Origin: Chthonomonas calidirosea
GTDB lineage: Bacteria; Armatimonadota; Chthonomonadetes; Chthonomonadales; CAJBBX01
Length of the DNA stretch: 46,591 nucleotides
Assembly (NCBI GenBank): GCA_020722705.1
Contig: DYKI01000009.1
Span: 1 to 46,591, forward strand
Reading direction: 5' to 3'
Position numbers and translations under genes: made by a program. Shown here in pieces: positions 34,653-44,242 of this stretch (position 1 is its first letter; every line of letters begins with the position of its first letter). The notes under the pieces are model-generated. The model saw nothing but the letters and a program-made list of their open reading frames with translations. It was not told the DNA's origin and searched no databases.

Positions 34653-36784
34653 AACTCGTCCGCCAGCAATGGGCTGTCCTCAGCGCCCACCTGATGGATG
34701 GACCGCGCCCTCACACGGTGTTCCCGTGTCGTGAGCAGCTCATGGCTCGCAACGCGCAGTCCCTCCGTGTTGGGCACCAACTGCTCGGGCCCGAGCAAAC
34801 CCTCTTCCGCGTTCGCGACACGCGAGACGAATATCTTGGCGTCGAGGAGGAACGCGACACCAGGCACGGCTCCGACCTGCGCGTAGAGGTCGGAGATCGT
34901 GAAACTGCGGCGGAAGGGCCAGCCGGTCCCTGAAGGTCCGCCGGTGAGCGGGTGCAGGTACTCCGTGAGGCGATCGCGCACTGCCCGAACGACGCTGTCG
35001 GCATCGGCATGGGGATCGGCGACAAGAACGATATCCGTCGAAACGAACAGGTAGTCCGGTTCCGCAACTTCAAGAACCGTTGTGAGCAGCCGTCGCTCAT
35101 CGAGATAGCGCTCCACATCTCGCTTGGTGCGCTCGGGTACCTGCAGATCGGTCGGTCGCGGCGTGGTGACCCCACGCGACAGCGCCGGCACGATCAGCAG
35201 GCGAACGACGCCGGGAGGAATGGATGCCTCGTCCGTCCACTCGTGCCTGGGGGCAGGCATGATGCAGCGAGCACGTCCAACCCCTGATGAGGCTCTGGCT
35301 GCCAGATGCTCGAAATCCTCAGCCGTAACCGCCCGGTCGCGTATCTTCAGGATGGACCGCCCTCGCATCTTGGCCCTCTCGATATCCTCGAGGTCCCGGC
35401 CACCGTCAGCCCGCCGCGGGTTGGTCACCTCCGATATGTAAGGGATCGAGGACTTCAGCACACGGATTTGACCCTCGCGCACATTCCCCGCCGTGCCTCC
35501 GCCGAATCGGTAGGCCGAGAACACGATCATCATGCCCTTAGGAGGGATTGCTCCATACGAGCGGGCTGAGCCGTCGGGCTGCGGAATGGAGGGACCGAAG
35601 GCCACTTCGCCTGTCAACGAGTCGCACGTGTAGTGTCGGTCATCAGGCCCGCTCTCCGAGAAGTCCGACACTTCGGTCCAGCGCTCCATATCCTCCGCAT
35701 CTGCGCCATCCGGCCCGACGAGGAGAACTTCCCCGGGGCGTCGAGGCATGACTGGAGCGTTGCGAAGCTGAAACACCTGTCCGGGCGTGCCATCGCTCTG
35801 ACCCAGCACTTCGAGGAAGCGAGTCGTGGCCTGGCTGGCAGGCGCCGTTCCGCCGACAGTGCGAGCGACGAGGGTCAGGATTTCCGGAGGCTTCTGGTAT
35901 TCGTCGGGTCCCTTGTTGCCCGGCCCGCGGGGAGGCACCTCTGCCGGGTCCACGGTGTATTTGCACCGCACCCAGTACGCCCTGCGGCCGCCAAGGACAC
36001 GCGGGAGCAGCCGGGACGGCAATGCCAGCTCGATGTAGCCGCTTCGGTTCCATCCCCGGGTGTCGTCGTACGGTACCTCCAGTCGCTCCCAGCGATTGGC
36101 CACTCCGTTCCACCACTCCCAGACCTGCGCAGGGTAGTCCTCATTGAGCCCTGTCGCCGCTGCCTGAACGCAGTCCACGTCCAGTTGAACCAGATTGCCC
36201 GACAGGTCGTTCTCGAAGCCGATGTAGAGGGCGTCGCCTGTCCGCGGCACGCTGCTGAAGATGCCGAACGGGCCATGACCGGGCTGAAACTCCATGATGC
36301 CGCGTGTCAGTTCGTCTTCACCCTCAGCGAGGTCAGCCTTCGGCGCCATGATCACATAGGCCACTCGCGGTCTGAGCATCCTGAGCTCGGCGTCGGTGGC
36401 GAACTCGATCGATTCTTCGGTTTCGGTTCGCACGGTACCGGCAATGGTCTCACGCGGCTTGAGCGTGACCTCAAACGCCTCTTCTCCGTCGGCATCTTCG
36501 ATGGGGCGAGAAAGGCGGAACCGCAGATCGGTACGCGCGGGCTGCGGCGGTTCGAGCGTGACGCCCAGCATCTCGAGGAACTTCAGATAGTTCTTCTCGG
36601 GGACCTGGTTCAACCGGTACAGCGTCATCTCCGTCATCCAGGCGAACAGCTCAATCAACGTAACGCCCGGATCGGACACGTTGTGATCGGTCCAATCGGG
36701 ACATCGGAGTCCTATCTGGCGTTTGACGTCATCAACGATATCCTGGAACTTCCGGTCGTCGAGGTTGGGTGAGGGCAACGACAT
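34649..36784 (-). CDS. CIS baseplate protein, gpJ-like (Afp11-type)
   Basis: The 711-residue protein has the typical N-terminus of putative baseplate assembly proteins (CPDWTDHNVSDPGVTLIELF, AWMTEMTLYRLNQVPEKNYL). A middle beta-rich region carries EVAFGPSIPQPDGS. The baseplate J core is near residues 440-620 (ARASSGVGRARCIMPAP, VRLLIVPALSRGV, RYLDERRLLTTVLEVAEPDY). The ending has YLHPLTGGPSGTGWPFRRSF. In T4-like and eCIS particles this protein forms the inner baseplate ring that triggers sheath contraction. It starts 3 nt after the gp25 gene. Confidence 0.9.
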   Translation of the reverse strand: MSLPSPNLDDRKFQDIVDDVKRQIGLRCPDWTDHNVSDPGVTLIELFAWMTEMTLYRLNQVPEKNYLKFLEMLGVTLEPPQPARTDLRFRLSRPIEDADGEEAFEVTLKPRETIAGTVRTETEESIEFATDAELRMLRPRVAYVIMAPKADLAEGEDELTRGIMEFQPGHGPFGIFSSVPRTGDALYIGFENDLSGNLVQLDVDCVQAAATGLNEDYPAQVWEWWNGVANRWERLEVPYDDTRGWNRSGYIELALPSRLLPRVLGGRRAYWVRCKYTVDPAEVPPRGPGNKGPDEYQKPPEILTLVARTVGGTAPASQATTRFLEVLGQSDGTPGQVFQLRNAPVMPRRPGEVLLVGPDGADAEDMERWTEVSDFSESGPDDRHYTCDSLTGEVAFGPSIPQPDGSARSYGAIPPKGMMIVFSAYRFGGGTAGNVREGQIRVLKSSIPYISEVTNPRRADGGRDLEDIERAKMRGRSILKIRDRAVTAEDFEHLAARASSGVGRARCIMPAPRHEWTDEASIPPGVVRLLIVPALSRGVTTPRPTDLQVPERTKRDVERYLDERRLLTTVLEVAEPDYLFVSTDIVLVADPHADADSVVRAVRDRLTEYLHPLTGGPSGTGWPFRRSFTISDLYAQVGAVPGVAFLLDAKIFVSRVANAEEGLLGPEQLVPNTEGLRVASHELLTTREHRVRARSIHQVGAEDSPLLADEL

Positions 36785-36787
36785 GGC

Positions 36788-37195
36788 TTATTCCTCTCCA
36801 GGGATCACGTAGAACGGAAACACCAGGTTCCGTTCCGAGTTGGTCGCCAACAACCGGTAGTTCACGCTGATCCGCATGCATGCCGGGTCTGTCGGATCAG
36901 CATCGGCTGTCACGTCGAGAACTTCAATCCGGGGTTCCCACCACGCAAGCGCCTCTCGTACATACCTGCACGCCATGCCTTGCGTAGCGGCATCGTTCGG
37001 CATGAAGGCCAGCAGATGCAGTTCTGAGCCGAACTGCGGCCTCATGGGTCTTTCGCCTTTCTGCGTCCGCAGGATCATCTGGATCGCCTCCTCGACGTCC
37101 TGCTCCTGATGGACAAGCGCAATCCGCCCGCGCGAGTCGAGCTGCGGCGGGAACTTCCAGCCGGATCCGAGGAAGTCCTTGGTCCTATCGGGCAT
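36788..37195 (-). CDS. gp25/gpW-like baseplate protein (Afp9-type)
   Basis: The 135-residue protein shows the GPW/gp25 pattern: DFLGSGWKFPPQLDSRGRIA, EEAIQMILRTQKGERPMRPQ (the conserved EPR-like core appears here as GERPMRP), FGSELHLLAFMPND, and a closing YRLLATNSERNLVFPFYV. The protein is the lysozyme-like wedge of contractile tails and nucleates the sheath. GAGGAGA precedes the ATG. Confidence 0.92.
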   Translation of the reverse strand: MPDRTKDFLGSGWKFPPQLDSRGRIALVHQEQDVEEAIQMILRTQKGERPMRPQFGSELHLLAFMPNDAATQGMACRYVREALAWWEPRIEVLDVTADADPTDPACMRISVNYRLLATNSERNLVFPFYVIPGEE

Positions 37196-37219
37196 GCCCG
37201 TCTCCTCGACCGCTCACTC

Positions 37220-37519
37220 TCATCCGCCTATCAGAACCGTGGGGCAGCCCATGGCTATGGTGTCCGGTGGGCCCACACAGGTCGCCATGTCACCCATTCG
37301 GGCGGCAGGCATGTTGCCGATGAGCACCGTCGGCATGCAAGGAGGCAATATGGGACCGCCCACGTGCGGAACGGGCGGAGTGCCCGGCGTCACCATCGGG
37401 CATGTGTGCATGTCGCCCATTCTGGCTGCCGGCATTCCGCCGATCAGCACCGTTGGAAAGCCTATCGCAATCACACCCCCATGCACTGTTGGATCGCCCT
37501 GACGAGCGGCAGGCGGCAT
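37220..37519 (-). CDS. PAAR-repeat tip protein (Afp10-like)
   Basis: The ATG at 37519 is chosen for its ribosome site GAGGAGGG and gives 99 residues. It opens with PPAARQGDPTVHGG, then has two copies of a motif like PTVLIGGMPAARMGDMHTC and PTVLIGNMPAARMGDMATC, and ends with a third PTVLIGG. The His and Cys residues are those that bind metal at the tip of PAAR cones. Such proteins sharpen the spike and may carry effectors; none is fused here. It lies 13 nt after the spike gene. Confidence 0.93.
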   Translation of the reverse strand: MPPAARQGDPTVHGGVIAIGFPTVLIGGMPAARMGDMHTCPMVTPGTPPVPHVGGPILPPCMPTVLIGNMPAARMGDMATCVGPPDTIAMGCPTVLIGG

Positions 37520-37532
37520 CTCATCCCTCCTC

Positions 37533-39485
37533 TCAGTTGATCCTGACCAGACCACCCTTGACGGTGAGCAAGCCGCCGCCATCGAGTGTCCCCGTTGCCG
37601 ACCCCTTGAGGTCCAGCATGCTTGCTTCCACGGAACCGGAGGCCGTGGTCTTGATCGCGAAGCCGGCGGTTCCTTCGATCTTCACCTGCTGGGGCGTCGT
37701 TGCCTCTATTCCCTGTTTCCCTGTGATGATCACCTTCTTCATCGCGTCCAGCGTAATGTTGCCCTGCTTCGACTTGACGGTAATGTCACCCTTGGACTCT
37801 ACGAGTATCGAGTTGTCGCTCGTGGCGATTCTGATGTGGTTCTCGTTGGTCTTGTCAACAACACGAATGATATCGTTCTTGTCGTCAAGCAGCAGCATGT
37901 GCTTGTTCTTGGTGATGACTTCGATCCGCTCGTCGTTCTCTCGAAGCTGCAGCCGGTAGCCCTTCCCTGTACGGAGCGTGGCGCCGATCTTGCCATCGCA
38001 GTCGTCAAAGAACTCCAGAATGTGACCCATGCGCGTTCGAATCCACCGACGCGTTGTCTTGCCGCCGTTGACCGACTTGGAGCTTGCGTAGTTGTCCTGT
38101 CTGGTTTTGGGAGGCTTGTCCTTGCCGTTCCACAGGCATCCGATTATGTACGGCCGCCTGATGTCTCCGTGCTCGAACGCCACAAGGACCTCATCATTGA
38201 CCTCTGGAAGGAAGAGCATCCCCCGATCGGGGCCTGACATGGGCGTCGCCACGCGCGCCCAGAAGCTCTGGTGTTCCTCAGTCAGCCATGGGTACTTGAC
38301 CTTGATTCGTGCAAGGTTGTCCGGGTCGTTGTTGTCGGTCACCACGGCTGCCACGATATTGCCGCCGATCGGCGCACGCCTCGATAGCTCATCGCCTTCC
38401 AGAACTGAAAGCAGCGTTTGCGGTTTCTTCCCGCTGATCGAGAAGACCGTCGCATAGCCTTCCGCAGGTGTGTACGTGTGCTGGCAGGATGTCACAAGAT
38501 ACTCGCCGCTGAAGCGTTGGCCCACGTTGTCTACTTTGACCATGTCCTCCGCGCGCATCTGCGGAACGCCGTAACATAGCCCCTCCGCCTCAAGAAACGC
38601 CCCACCGACCTCATCGCAAAGCGACTGCGCCAGCGCTTTCGCTTCGCCTTCCGAGTGAACGGGCCTGTCAACGACGACCATCTTCGCGTTGCCGAAGGCC
38701 TTCGAAGCTACCTGTCCTCCCTGCTTATCCTGCTGTACTTTGGGCACACCGGCCGCCGTCTTCGCGGTTCCGATGATGACTTGCTTCTGCTTCGGGTCCC
38801 AGCCGCGAACCTCGACCTCGTCCACCTGCGGCGAAGCCGACACACGCGGACGGAAGCTGCGCAGCTCCTTGCCCCACTCGATCGAGTGCTTCGTGCGCCC
38901 ATCGTCCGTGACCTTCTTGAAGTACAGCTTGTCGCCGTCGCGGACGAAGAGACGGAAACCGTTGCGCGCGGCTCGTTCCTGCAGAAACTCCCAGTTCGTC
39001 TGGTTGTTCTGCATGATCCAGTCGTGGACCTCCGTTGTCGCTTCGGCCTCGACGCTCAGGCCAACCTCCGCCCCGACCTTCTTGACAATGTCCGAATCGG
39101 TCATCTGCTGGAACGACCTCGAATGTCTGCCCCTGTGAAGCCGATGGCTCTTATCGAAGCACCGAACGACCAGGGTCGGGACTCCATGTGCGGCCAGATC
39201 CAACTCGACGCCCGTTATCTCGCCCTCGAACAGCGTCGAGTCGCCGCTCGGTCCTTCGCCGCCCGTTATCTTGATCGCTTTGCCCACGGCGAATGTCTGC
39301 GAATCGATAAACTCGTACATGCCCTGCTTGCCCGCTTCGCCGTGGTGGATCCTGATCGTGCAGACATCGGGCAGGTGAAGGCTGTTCTCGATCACGCAGT
39401 CGAGGAGCTGGTCCATGACCTCCTTGGAGGCCGCTGCACCATCAATGTGCATCGCGAAATGCGATACATGATGTTCTTCAGCCAT
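37533..39485 (-). CDS. VgrG-like spike/hub protein (Afp8-type)
   Basis: The protein has 650 residues. The gpD-like hub occupies about residues 1-340 (FEGEITGVELDLAAHGVPTL, QNNQTNWEFLQERAARNGFR). An OB-fold follows near 380-470 with the phage_base_V/gp5 pattern (AAVVTDNNDPDNLARIKVKY, FLPEVNDEVLVAFEHGDIRR, PYIIGCLWNGKDKPP). The C-terminal part is a beta-helix of repeats such as GDITVKSKQGNITLD. It forms the central spike of the particle. The ribosome site is GGAGGAA. Confidence 0.95.
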   Translation of the reverse strand: MAEEHHVSHFAMHIDGAAASKEVMDQLLDCVIENSLHLPDVCTIRIHHGEAGKQGMYEFIDSQTFAVGKAIKITGGEGPSGDSTLFEGEITGVELDLAAHGVPTLVVRCFDKSHRLHRGRHSRSFQQMTDSDIVKKVGAEVGLSVEAEATTEVHDWIMQNNQTNWEFLQERAARNGFRLFVRDGDKLYFKKVTDDGRTKHSIEWGKELRSFRPRVSASPQVDEVEVRGWDPKQKQVIIGTAKTAAGVPKVQQDKQGGQVASKAFGNAKMVVVDRPVHSEGEAKALAQSLCDEVGGAFLEAEGLCYGVPQMRAEDMVKVDNVGQRFSGEYLVTSCQHTYTPAEGYATVFSISGKKPQTLLSVLEGDELSRRAPIGGNIVAAVVTDNNDPDNLARIKVKYPWLTEEHQSFWARVATPMSGPDRGMLFLPEVNDEVLVAFEHGDIRRPYIIGCLWNGKDKPPKTRQDNYASSKSVNGGKTTRRWIRTRMGHILEFFDDCDGKIGATLRTGKGYRLQLRENDERIEVITKNKHMLLLDDKNDIIRVVDKTNENHIRIATSDNSILVESKGDITVKSKQGNITLDAMKKVIITGKQGIEATTPQQVKIEGTAGFAIKTTASGSVEASMLDLKGSATGTLDGGGLLTVKGGLVRIN

Positions 39486-39574
39486 CTGAGGTTCCTCCGG
39501 TCCTGTCGGCGTGATGCTCCTGAGCCGGCACGTGGTGGGCCGAATAGACGATAGTCACGGCACTCGTCATCGCG

Positions 39575-40225
39575 TCAGCTCAACGGCGGGATTGACAGAA
39601 CCATGCCTGGCCTGAGATGGAGCGGGTCCTCGATCTTGTTCTCCAGGGCGATCTTGCGCCAGTGGCTGGAATCCCCGTACTCCTCGAAGGCGATCAGGGC
39701 CAGAGTATCGTGCGGGCGGACCTCGCGGCGCTTTCGGCCGGGTTCCGACCCCGACGTCGGGTTGGTCTTCTTCTGCTCGGTGTCGTCCTCGGCCTCCTGC
39801 ATCGTTACATGCGCCGTTGCCCTCACAGGCTTGCCATCATCGCGAAACAGCGTGTAGCGGACTGACAGATTGGTGATCGCCGCTTTGAAACTCCAGTTGC
39901 CCCCCCACTGGAACGTGCACAGTGGCGGCCTTGACCGACGCGTCTTCGGGTGTTTCTTCGACTCGTCAATCATCGTGAGCTTCCAGAGCTTGTCTATATA
40001 GGTCCGAACGTCGGCGCCCTTCTTCTCAAACACGTCGAAGAATAACTCGAGGTCGAGCGTTCGAGATCCGCCTCCGGTGAAGTCGAGCTTTGGCACATTC
40101 TTGCCCACCACAGGCTTCGGCTGCCATGAGTTCGCCTTGGCTATCGTATACTCGGTAGGGTTGAAGAGACACTCAATAGTGTCGCGGGTGTCCTCGTTGA
40201 TGATCTTGGCCTTCGTCAGTCCCAT
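39575..40225 (-). CDS. LysM-containing CIS tube-initiator protein (Afp7-type)
   Basis: The 216-residue protein has the CIS tube-initiator N-terminus (IECLFNPTEYTIAKANSWQP; LELFFDVFEKKGADVRTYID; PPLCTFQWGGNWSFKAAITN). A C-terminal LysM domain lies at about 165-216 (RREVRPHDTLALIAFEEYGD, LHLRPGMVLSIPP). In known particles it sits between spike and tube, like gp53/gp54 of T4. AGGGGAG precedes the ATG. Confidence 0.92.
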   Translation of the reverse strand: MGLTKAKIINEDTRDTIECLFNPTEYTIAKANSWQPKPVVGKNVPKLDFTGGGSRTLDLELFFDVFEKKGADVRTYIDKLWKLTMIDESKKHPKTRRSRPPLCTFQWGGNWSFKAAITNLSVRYTLFRDDGKPVRATAHVTMQEAEDDTEQKKTNPTSGSEPGRKRREVRPHDTLALIAFEEYGDSSHWRKIALENKIEDPLHLRPGMVLSIPPLS

Positions 40226-40261
40226 CGTCTCACTCCCCTTGTTCGTGCCCGCCGATCAGCC

Positions 40262-43200
40262 TCACCATTTGCCTCGCCGATCGGCCTCAAGAGCCAGTCT
40301 GCGCCTCAGCAGAGACCAGACGTCGTTTGCCAGAAGGTGAACTTCGTTCGCAGTCATTCCGTCTTCCCGCGATGCCAATACCGAGGAACGCTGGGTGTCG
40401 GCAGGGGTCCTTTCGGCCCGTTGCGTGCTCGGCGATGGGACATGCGGTCCCCCTGTTGCCCCTCCCGTTGCCGTCGAGGCCCGCTGGACCACGATCCGCC
40501 GCGACGCGGGTCCTGCGTCACCTGCAACGTAGAAGCGCTCCGGCGCTCGCGTGACCACCGAGCTCGACACGCGCTGCGGGATCGGTGCCTCAGGGGCAGC
40601 CGACGGGCCCGGCAGGGCCATTTCACCGATAAGGTGCGATGGGCCACCGGAGACGCCGACTCGATCAGGAACCGGAACGGGAACCGGCATGCCGATGCCC
40701 ATCGGTACGGGACTCACGATGGTCGGACCTGCCAGGAACGGCACCGTGAGCGGGCCAACCGAAGGACGAACATGATCGAGCGACCTCAGCATTCTGCCCT
40801 TCCCCGGTTTCCCTTCGTCCTCCGCTCCCGGACCTTGCCTGACGCCGGCAAGGATCGGAGCCGCGACCGGTACCGGCATCGGGTCGCGCACGCTCACAGG
40901 AATGGGAGCCGCAATCACAGCGGGACTGCCGATCAGTTGTGATCCCGGCGGTGCAGCGCGAAACCCGTGCAGCCCCATTCGCTCCAGTCCGGCGAAACCC
41001 GGGTACGACGAGGAGACCGCCCGTGCCGCGCGAATCGAGCCCAAATGGCCGAACGCCTGACCCGGCGTGCCTTGCGTCGCAACGCCTGCCACGAGCCCGG
41101 GAAGCGCCATGCCAAACGCGCTTGGCCCGGGCATCGGTTCCATGCGTGCACGTCCAATCGCCGGCAAGCGCATACCCGGCAGCTCCGGTGACGACAGGAG
41201 CGGGGCGCCAATCTGCATTGCGCCCTGCGCAAGACCCGACGTCAGGTCGGAGTCCCGAACGGGGGCCTCAACGCCGTATGGCGGCATGCCGACCCCCATT
41301 GGCCGCCTGATATCTGCGCGACTATCCATCACAGCCCGTGAGGGCAACCCCCACGCCGAGCCGAGCCTGCCTCCGAAGCCCTCAGGGCCGGCATCCCGCG
41401 TTCCCATCGCCCAGCCGCCATGCCCAACTGGTCTGCCGATTGGTGCGGACGGCACCACGCGACCAACTTGCGGATCAGGCTCCGACGTCATGCCTGTCGG
41501 CCAGCTCCAGCGTGGGACCCCGAGATCGCCTTCTGGTCGCGCCGTATCGCCCATCCAGCCGAGACCGGGTCCACTCGGTGTGATTGCCCGAAATCCCGGG
41601 CCTGCTGGGGCGAGACCGAATCTCCCGCCGATGCGACCTCCCATACGGTCCAGGATGCCAAAGCTGCTCAGGCCGCCAGGAGCATCCATCCCACTCGGGG
41701 CAACGGCACCAAGCTGCGGGCGGGGAGAGTGCGCTCCGAGAGGTTTGAGCCTCGAGTCGGGCGCTAGAACGGTTGTCGGCTCGGCGTCGCGCATCCCGAA
41801 GTGCGGGGCTGCCTTACGCCAGGCCGACTTGTCCGGCTCGGCGTGCACCGTCTGAAGCCCGGGAAACAGATGCTGCCGCAACGTGCCGAAGACATGCGGT
41901 CTGACCGCCGTCACGGGCGTCCCCTGGTCGGACACACCTCGGGCCGCCAGTTCGTCGCGCAGTTCGGCCCGCCCTCCAAGGCTTGGCGCCAGGCGTACCG
42001 GCATGCCAAGGAAGTCCAGCATGGGCGTGCGTCGCGCCTGGCCTCCACCCGCCTCAGCCAGAGCTCCCGCAACGGTCGGCGCTCCTGCACCAATCACCCC
42101 GGCTCCCTCGCCGGCCGGCCTGCGTGCAGGCACGATGCGCCCGAGGGTCGGAACGTTCGCGGGCGCAGAGAACGCCGACGCCGTGGCCGCGGCGCTGCCC
42201 GCGATGCCGACTGCATCCGATCCGTACGCCTGCGCCAACAGAGGCTTCAGCAGCGACGGCGCAAGGCGCAGGTTCACAGCGTTCGTCGGCAGCGACTCCC
42301 TGGGAAGCGCCGGATAGATCGCCTGGGCTCCGGGCGGCAGTATCTCGCGGAGGCGCGTGAGTCCCGCAGCGTCGAGCTGTCCGGCGCTGCGAGCCAGTAC
42401 CGGCCAATCGAACGCCACAGCGGCTCCGCGCCGCTCGGCTTGCTCACTGGCAACCGTGACCGGAGGCGACACGACGGTCACCTCACCGAGGCGTGGGTCC
42501 AGTCCGCCGCCGAACTGCGCTGATCCACCCAGCGGTGCGGGCATCCCCTTGCCTCCGCGTCCCGGCATCAGCACATCGCGTGCCGTCGGCATTCCGACGC
42601 CAGGCAAGAGAACTCCGGCCCAGGGCGCCCTTCCGACCATAGCCGCTCCTGTGCCCACCGGACCGGCTCCCGGGCTACCGAGGATCGCGGTGAGCGTGCC
42701 CGGCCCATCAAGCGAGTAGACGCGCACGCGCGGCGGCCCCGCTCCCAGGATCGGCTCGGCATACCATCGTTCCGAAGCCGACCCTCCGCCGCCCGTACCG
42801 CCAGTCAGCCGACCGATGACGTATCCGGCCAGCCCCGCCGCGATCAGCCCCGGTATGGGCGAGGTGCGCCGCGGCGAGGCCGCACTAGGGTGGGCTGGGA
42901 GCGACTTGAGCGAACCATCAGGCATTACGATCGCGACCGGCTGTTCGGCGGCTGCAGGCGACAGCGCCGCGGCAACGGCGCTCCGATGCGCCTCCAGTGC
43001 GCCGCCGGCCGGGCGAAGAGGCGGCTGATCGGCGACCGGTATCACCATCGGCATTGGAGCCCTGGGCGGTATGGCCGCCGTTGAAGGCAGCGTCGGCAGC
43101 ATCGGCGATGCCAATGGTCCGCCCGGCATGGGTACGAACGCAGCGGCTTCAGGAGCCGGCGGCGACGCGCCGAGCCAGCTCGCGGTGGAAACTGGTGGAT

Positions 43201-44182
43201 GCGACAGTGGGAACGAGAGCGCGGGCGGCTGCATCATTGCCGTGGCTGACGGACCGGCGACTCCCAGAACCGCGGGCGCGGCTATCCTGGCGGCCATAGC
43301 TCCGGATCCGGCTGATCGGCCCATCATGAACCCGGCGGCGGTGCCGGCCATGGCGAGGTTGGACAACCACAGCGCCTTCGTGAGGGCCTTGCGCGTTCCT
43401 GCAGGAGCCAGCTCCGCATCCGCAGCCGAGACCGCACCCCGACTGCCCTCGGAAAGGGAGGTGCGCTCCGAGTGCCCGGCGCGCCAGGCCCTCGACAGCA
43501 CATCGGGCTCGCGTGTCGCTCCTCCGGCAGCCCGGCTTTCCGATAGCCGGGCTTGAGCGTCAAGCGTTGCAGGTCCCTCGCGCCTTACGATGCGTACGGT
43601 CCGCCGCTGACCGGACGGCGTTTCGACGTACTCAATCACTTCGCCGCCGTCCGACGATCGGGCGATCCGGCGCACGCGGGTCTCTCCCGTCCGCGCAGGT
43701 CCGCCGAGCCTCGATGGAGCCTCGCCCTCCCGAGTCATTCCGCGGGCCTGGGCGCCGGCGGCCAACGCGCCGGCGGCTGCACGCGCGACTGGAGGACGCG
43801 ACAGGTCACTGGCGGCTTGCGTCTCCGGGACCGGCCTCTCTCGCAACACCTCCGTCTCGGCTAGTTTGTCATGCCACCGGACGAGCCACATGGAGAACTG
43901 ACGCAACTCGTAGGGACCAATCTGATAGGGCTTGAGAAGGTCGTACAGCCAATCCACAGACCGATTGGCCCGTGACACTGTCGCTCTGCCCGCGATGGAC
44001 TGCCCAAGGGACAGCGCACTCCGCCCGGCATGACCGATGGGTTCCTCCGCCTGGGCGCGTTCCAGCACCGCAACCGCAGAGGTGCGCATCGTGAGGTCCG
44101 CAAGGAAGTCCGCGATGCGCTCGAGGAACTTGGGCGGCTCGATCGCCGCAAGTTCTCGAAGCTTTTGTTCGCTTATCGCCAT
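40262..44182 (-). CDS. 1306-residue Pro/Gly/Ala/Met-rich CIS-operon protein of unknown function
   Basis: The ATG at 44182 follows AGAGGGAA. Residues 1-115 are helical and well ordered (LERIADFLADLTMRTSAVAV; WLYDLLKPYQIGPYELRQFS). From about residue 140 to 1270 the chain is low-complexity, rich in Gly, Pro, Ala, Arg and Met, with two small hydrophobic glycine-spaced segments near 264-285 (LAMAGTAAGFMMGRSAG) and 440-458 (IAAGLAGYVIGRLTGG). It ends in a charged helix (LLANDVWSLLRRRLALEADR). It lies between tube and LysM genes. It lacks the long coiled coil of a usual tape measure. Possible roles are an unusual tape measure, a lumen-filling cargo or an assembly scaffold; none is shown. Confidence 0.7.
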   Translation of the reverse strand: MAISEQKLRELAAIEPPKFLERIADFLADLTMRTSAVAVLERAQAEEPIGHAGRSALSLGQSIAGRATVSRANRSVDWLYDLLKPYQIGPYELRQFSMWLVRWHDKLAETEVLRERPVPETQAASDLSRPPVARAAAGALAAGAQARGMTREGEAPSRLGGPARTGETRVRRIARSSDGGEVIEYVETPSGQRRTVRIVRREGPATLDAQARLSESRAAGGATREPDVLSRAWRAGHSERTSLSEGSRGAVSAADAELAPAGTRKALTKALWLSNLAMAGTAAGFMMGRSAGSGAMAARIAAPAVLGVAGPSATAMMQPPALSFPLSHPPVSTASWLGASPPAPEAAAFVPMPGGPLASPMLPTLPSTAAIPPRAPMPMVIPVADQPPLRPAGGALEAHRSAVAAALSPAAAEQPVAIVMPDGSLKSLPAHPSAASPRRTSPIPGLIAAGLAGYVIGRLTGGTGGGGSASERWYAEPILGAGPPRVRVYSLDGPGTLTAILGSPGAGPVGTGAAMVGRAPWAGVLLPGVGMPTARDVLMPGRGGKGMPAPLGGSAQFGGGLDPRLGEVTVVSPPVTVASEQAERRGAAVAFDWPVLARSAGQLDAAGLTRLREILPPGAQAIYPALPRESLPTNAVNLRLAPSLLKPLLAQAYGSDAVGIAGSAAATASAFSAPANVPTLGRIVPARRPAGEGAGVIGAGAPTVAGALAEAGGGQARRTPMLDFLGMPVRLAPSLGGRAELRDELAARGVSDQGTPVTAVRPHVFGTLRQHLFPGLQTVHAEPDKSAWRKAAPHFGMRDAEPTTVLAPDSRLKPLGAHSPRPQLGAVAPSGMDAPGGLSSFGILDRMGGRIGGRFGLAPAGPGFRAITPSGPGLGWMGDTARPEGDLGVPRWSWPTGMTSEPDPQVGRVVPSAPIGRPVGHGGWAMGTRDAGPEGFGGRLGSAWGLPSRAVMDSRADIRRPMGVGMPPYGVEAPVRDSDLTSGLAQGAMQIGAPLLSSPELPGMRLPAIGRARMEPMPGPSAFGMALPGLVAGVATQGTPGQAFGHLGSIRAARAVSSSYPGFAGLERMGLHGFRAAPPGSQLIGSPAVIAAPIPVSVRDPMPVPVAAPILAGVRQGPGAEDEGKPGKGRMLRSLDHVRPSVGPLTVPFLAGPTIVSPVPMGIGMPVPVPVPDRVGVSGGPSHLIGEMALPGPSAAPEAPIPQRVSSSVVTRAPERFYVAGDAGPASRRIVVQRASTATGGATGGPHVPSPSTQRAERTPADTQRSSVLASREDGMTANEVHLLANDVWSLLRRRLALEADRRGKW

Positions 44183-44214
44183 GGGTTCCCTCTTGCTACG
44201 CGTCGCGGGCTCGC

Positions 44215-44237
44215 AAGGGCGAGCCTCCGCCGAGCCG
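44215..44237. repeat. Variant copy of the GC-rich dispersed repeat
   Basis: AAGGGCGAGCCTCCGCCGAGCCG is one base shorter than the unit at 1-24 but keeps both GCC-rich ends. It fills most of the 60-nt gap between the tube gene and the 1306-residue protein gene. Confidence 0.65.
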
Positions 44238-44242
44238 GCTCA

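Noticed and set aside
35633..36772. 379-codon plus-strand ORF
   Set aside because: It is antisense to the gpJ-like baseplate gene; composition is His/Arg-rich and no family is recognisable.
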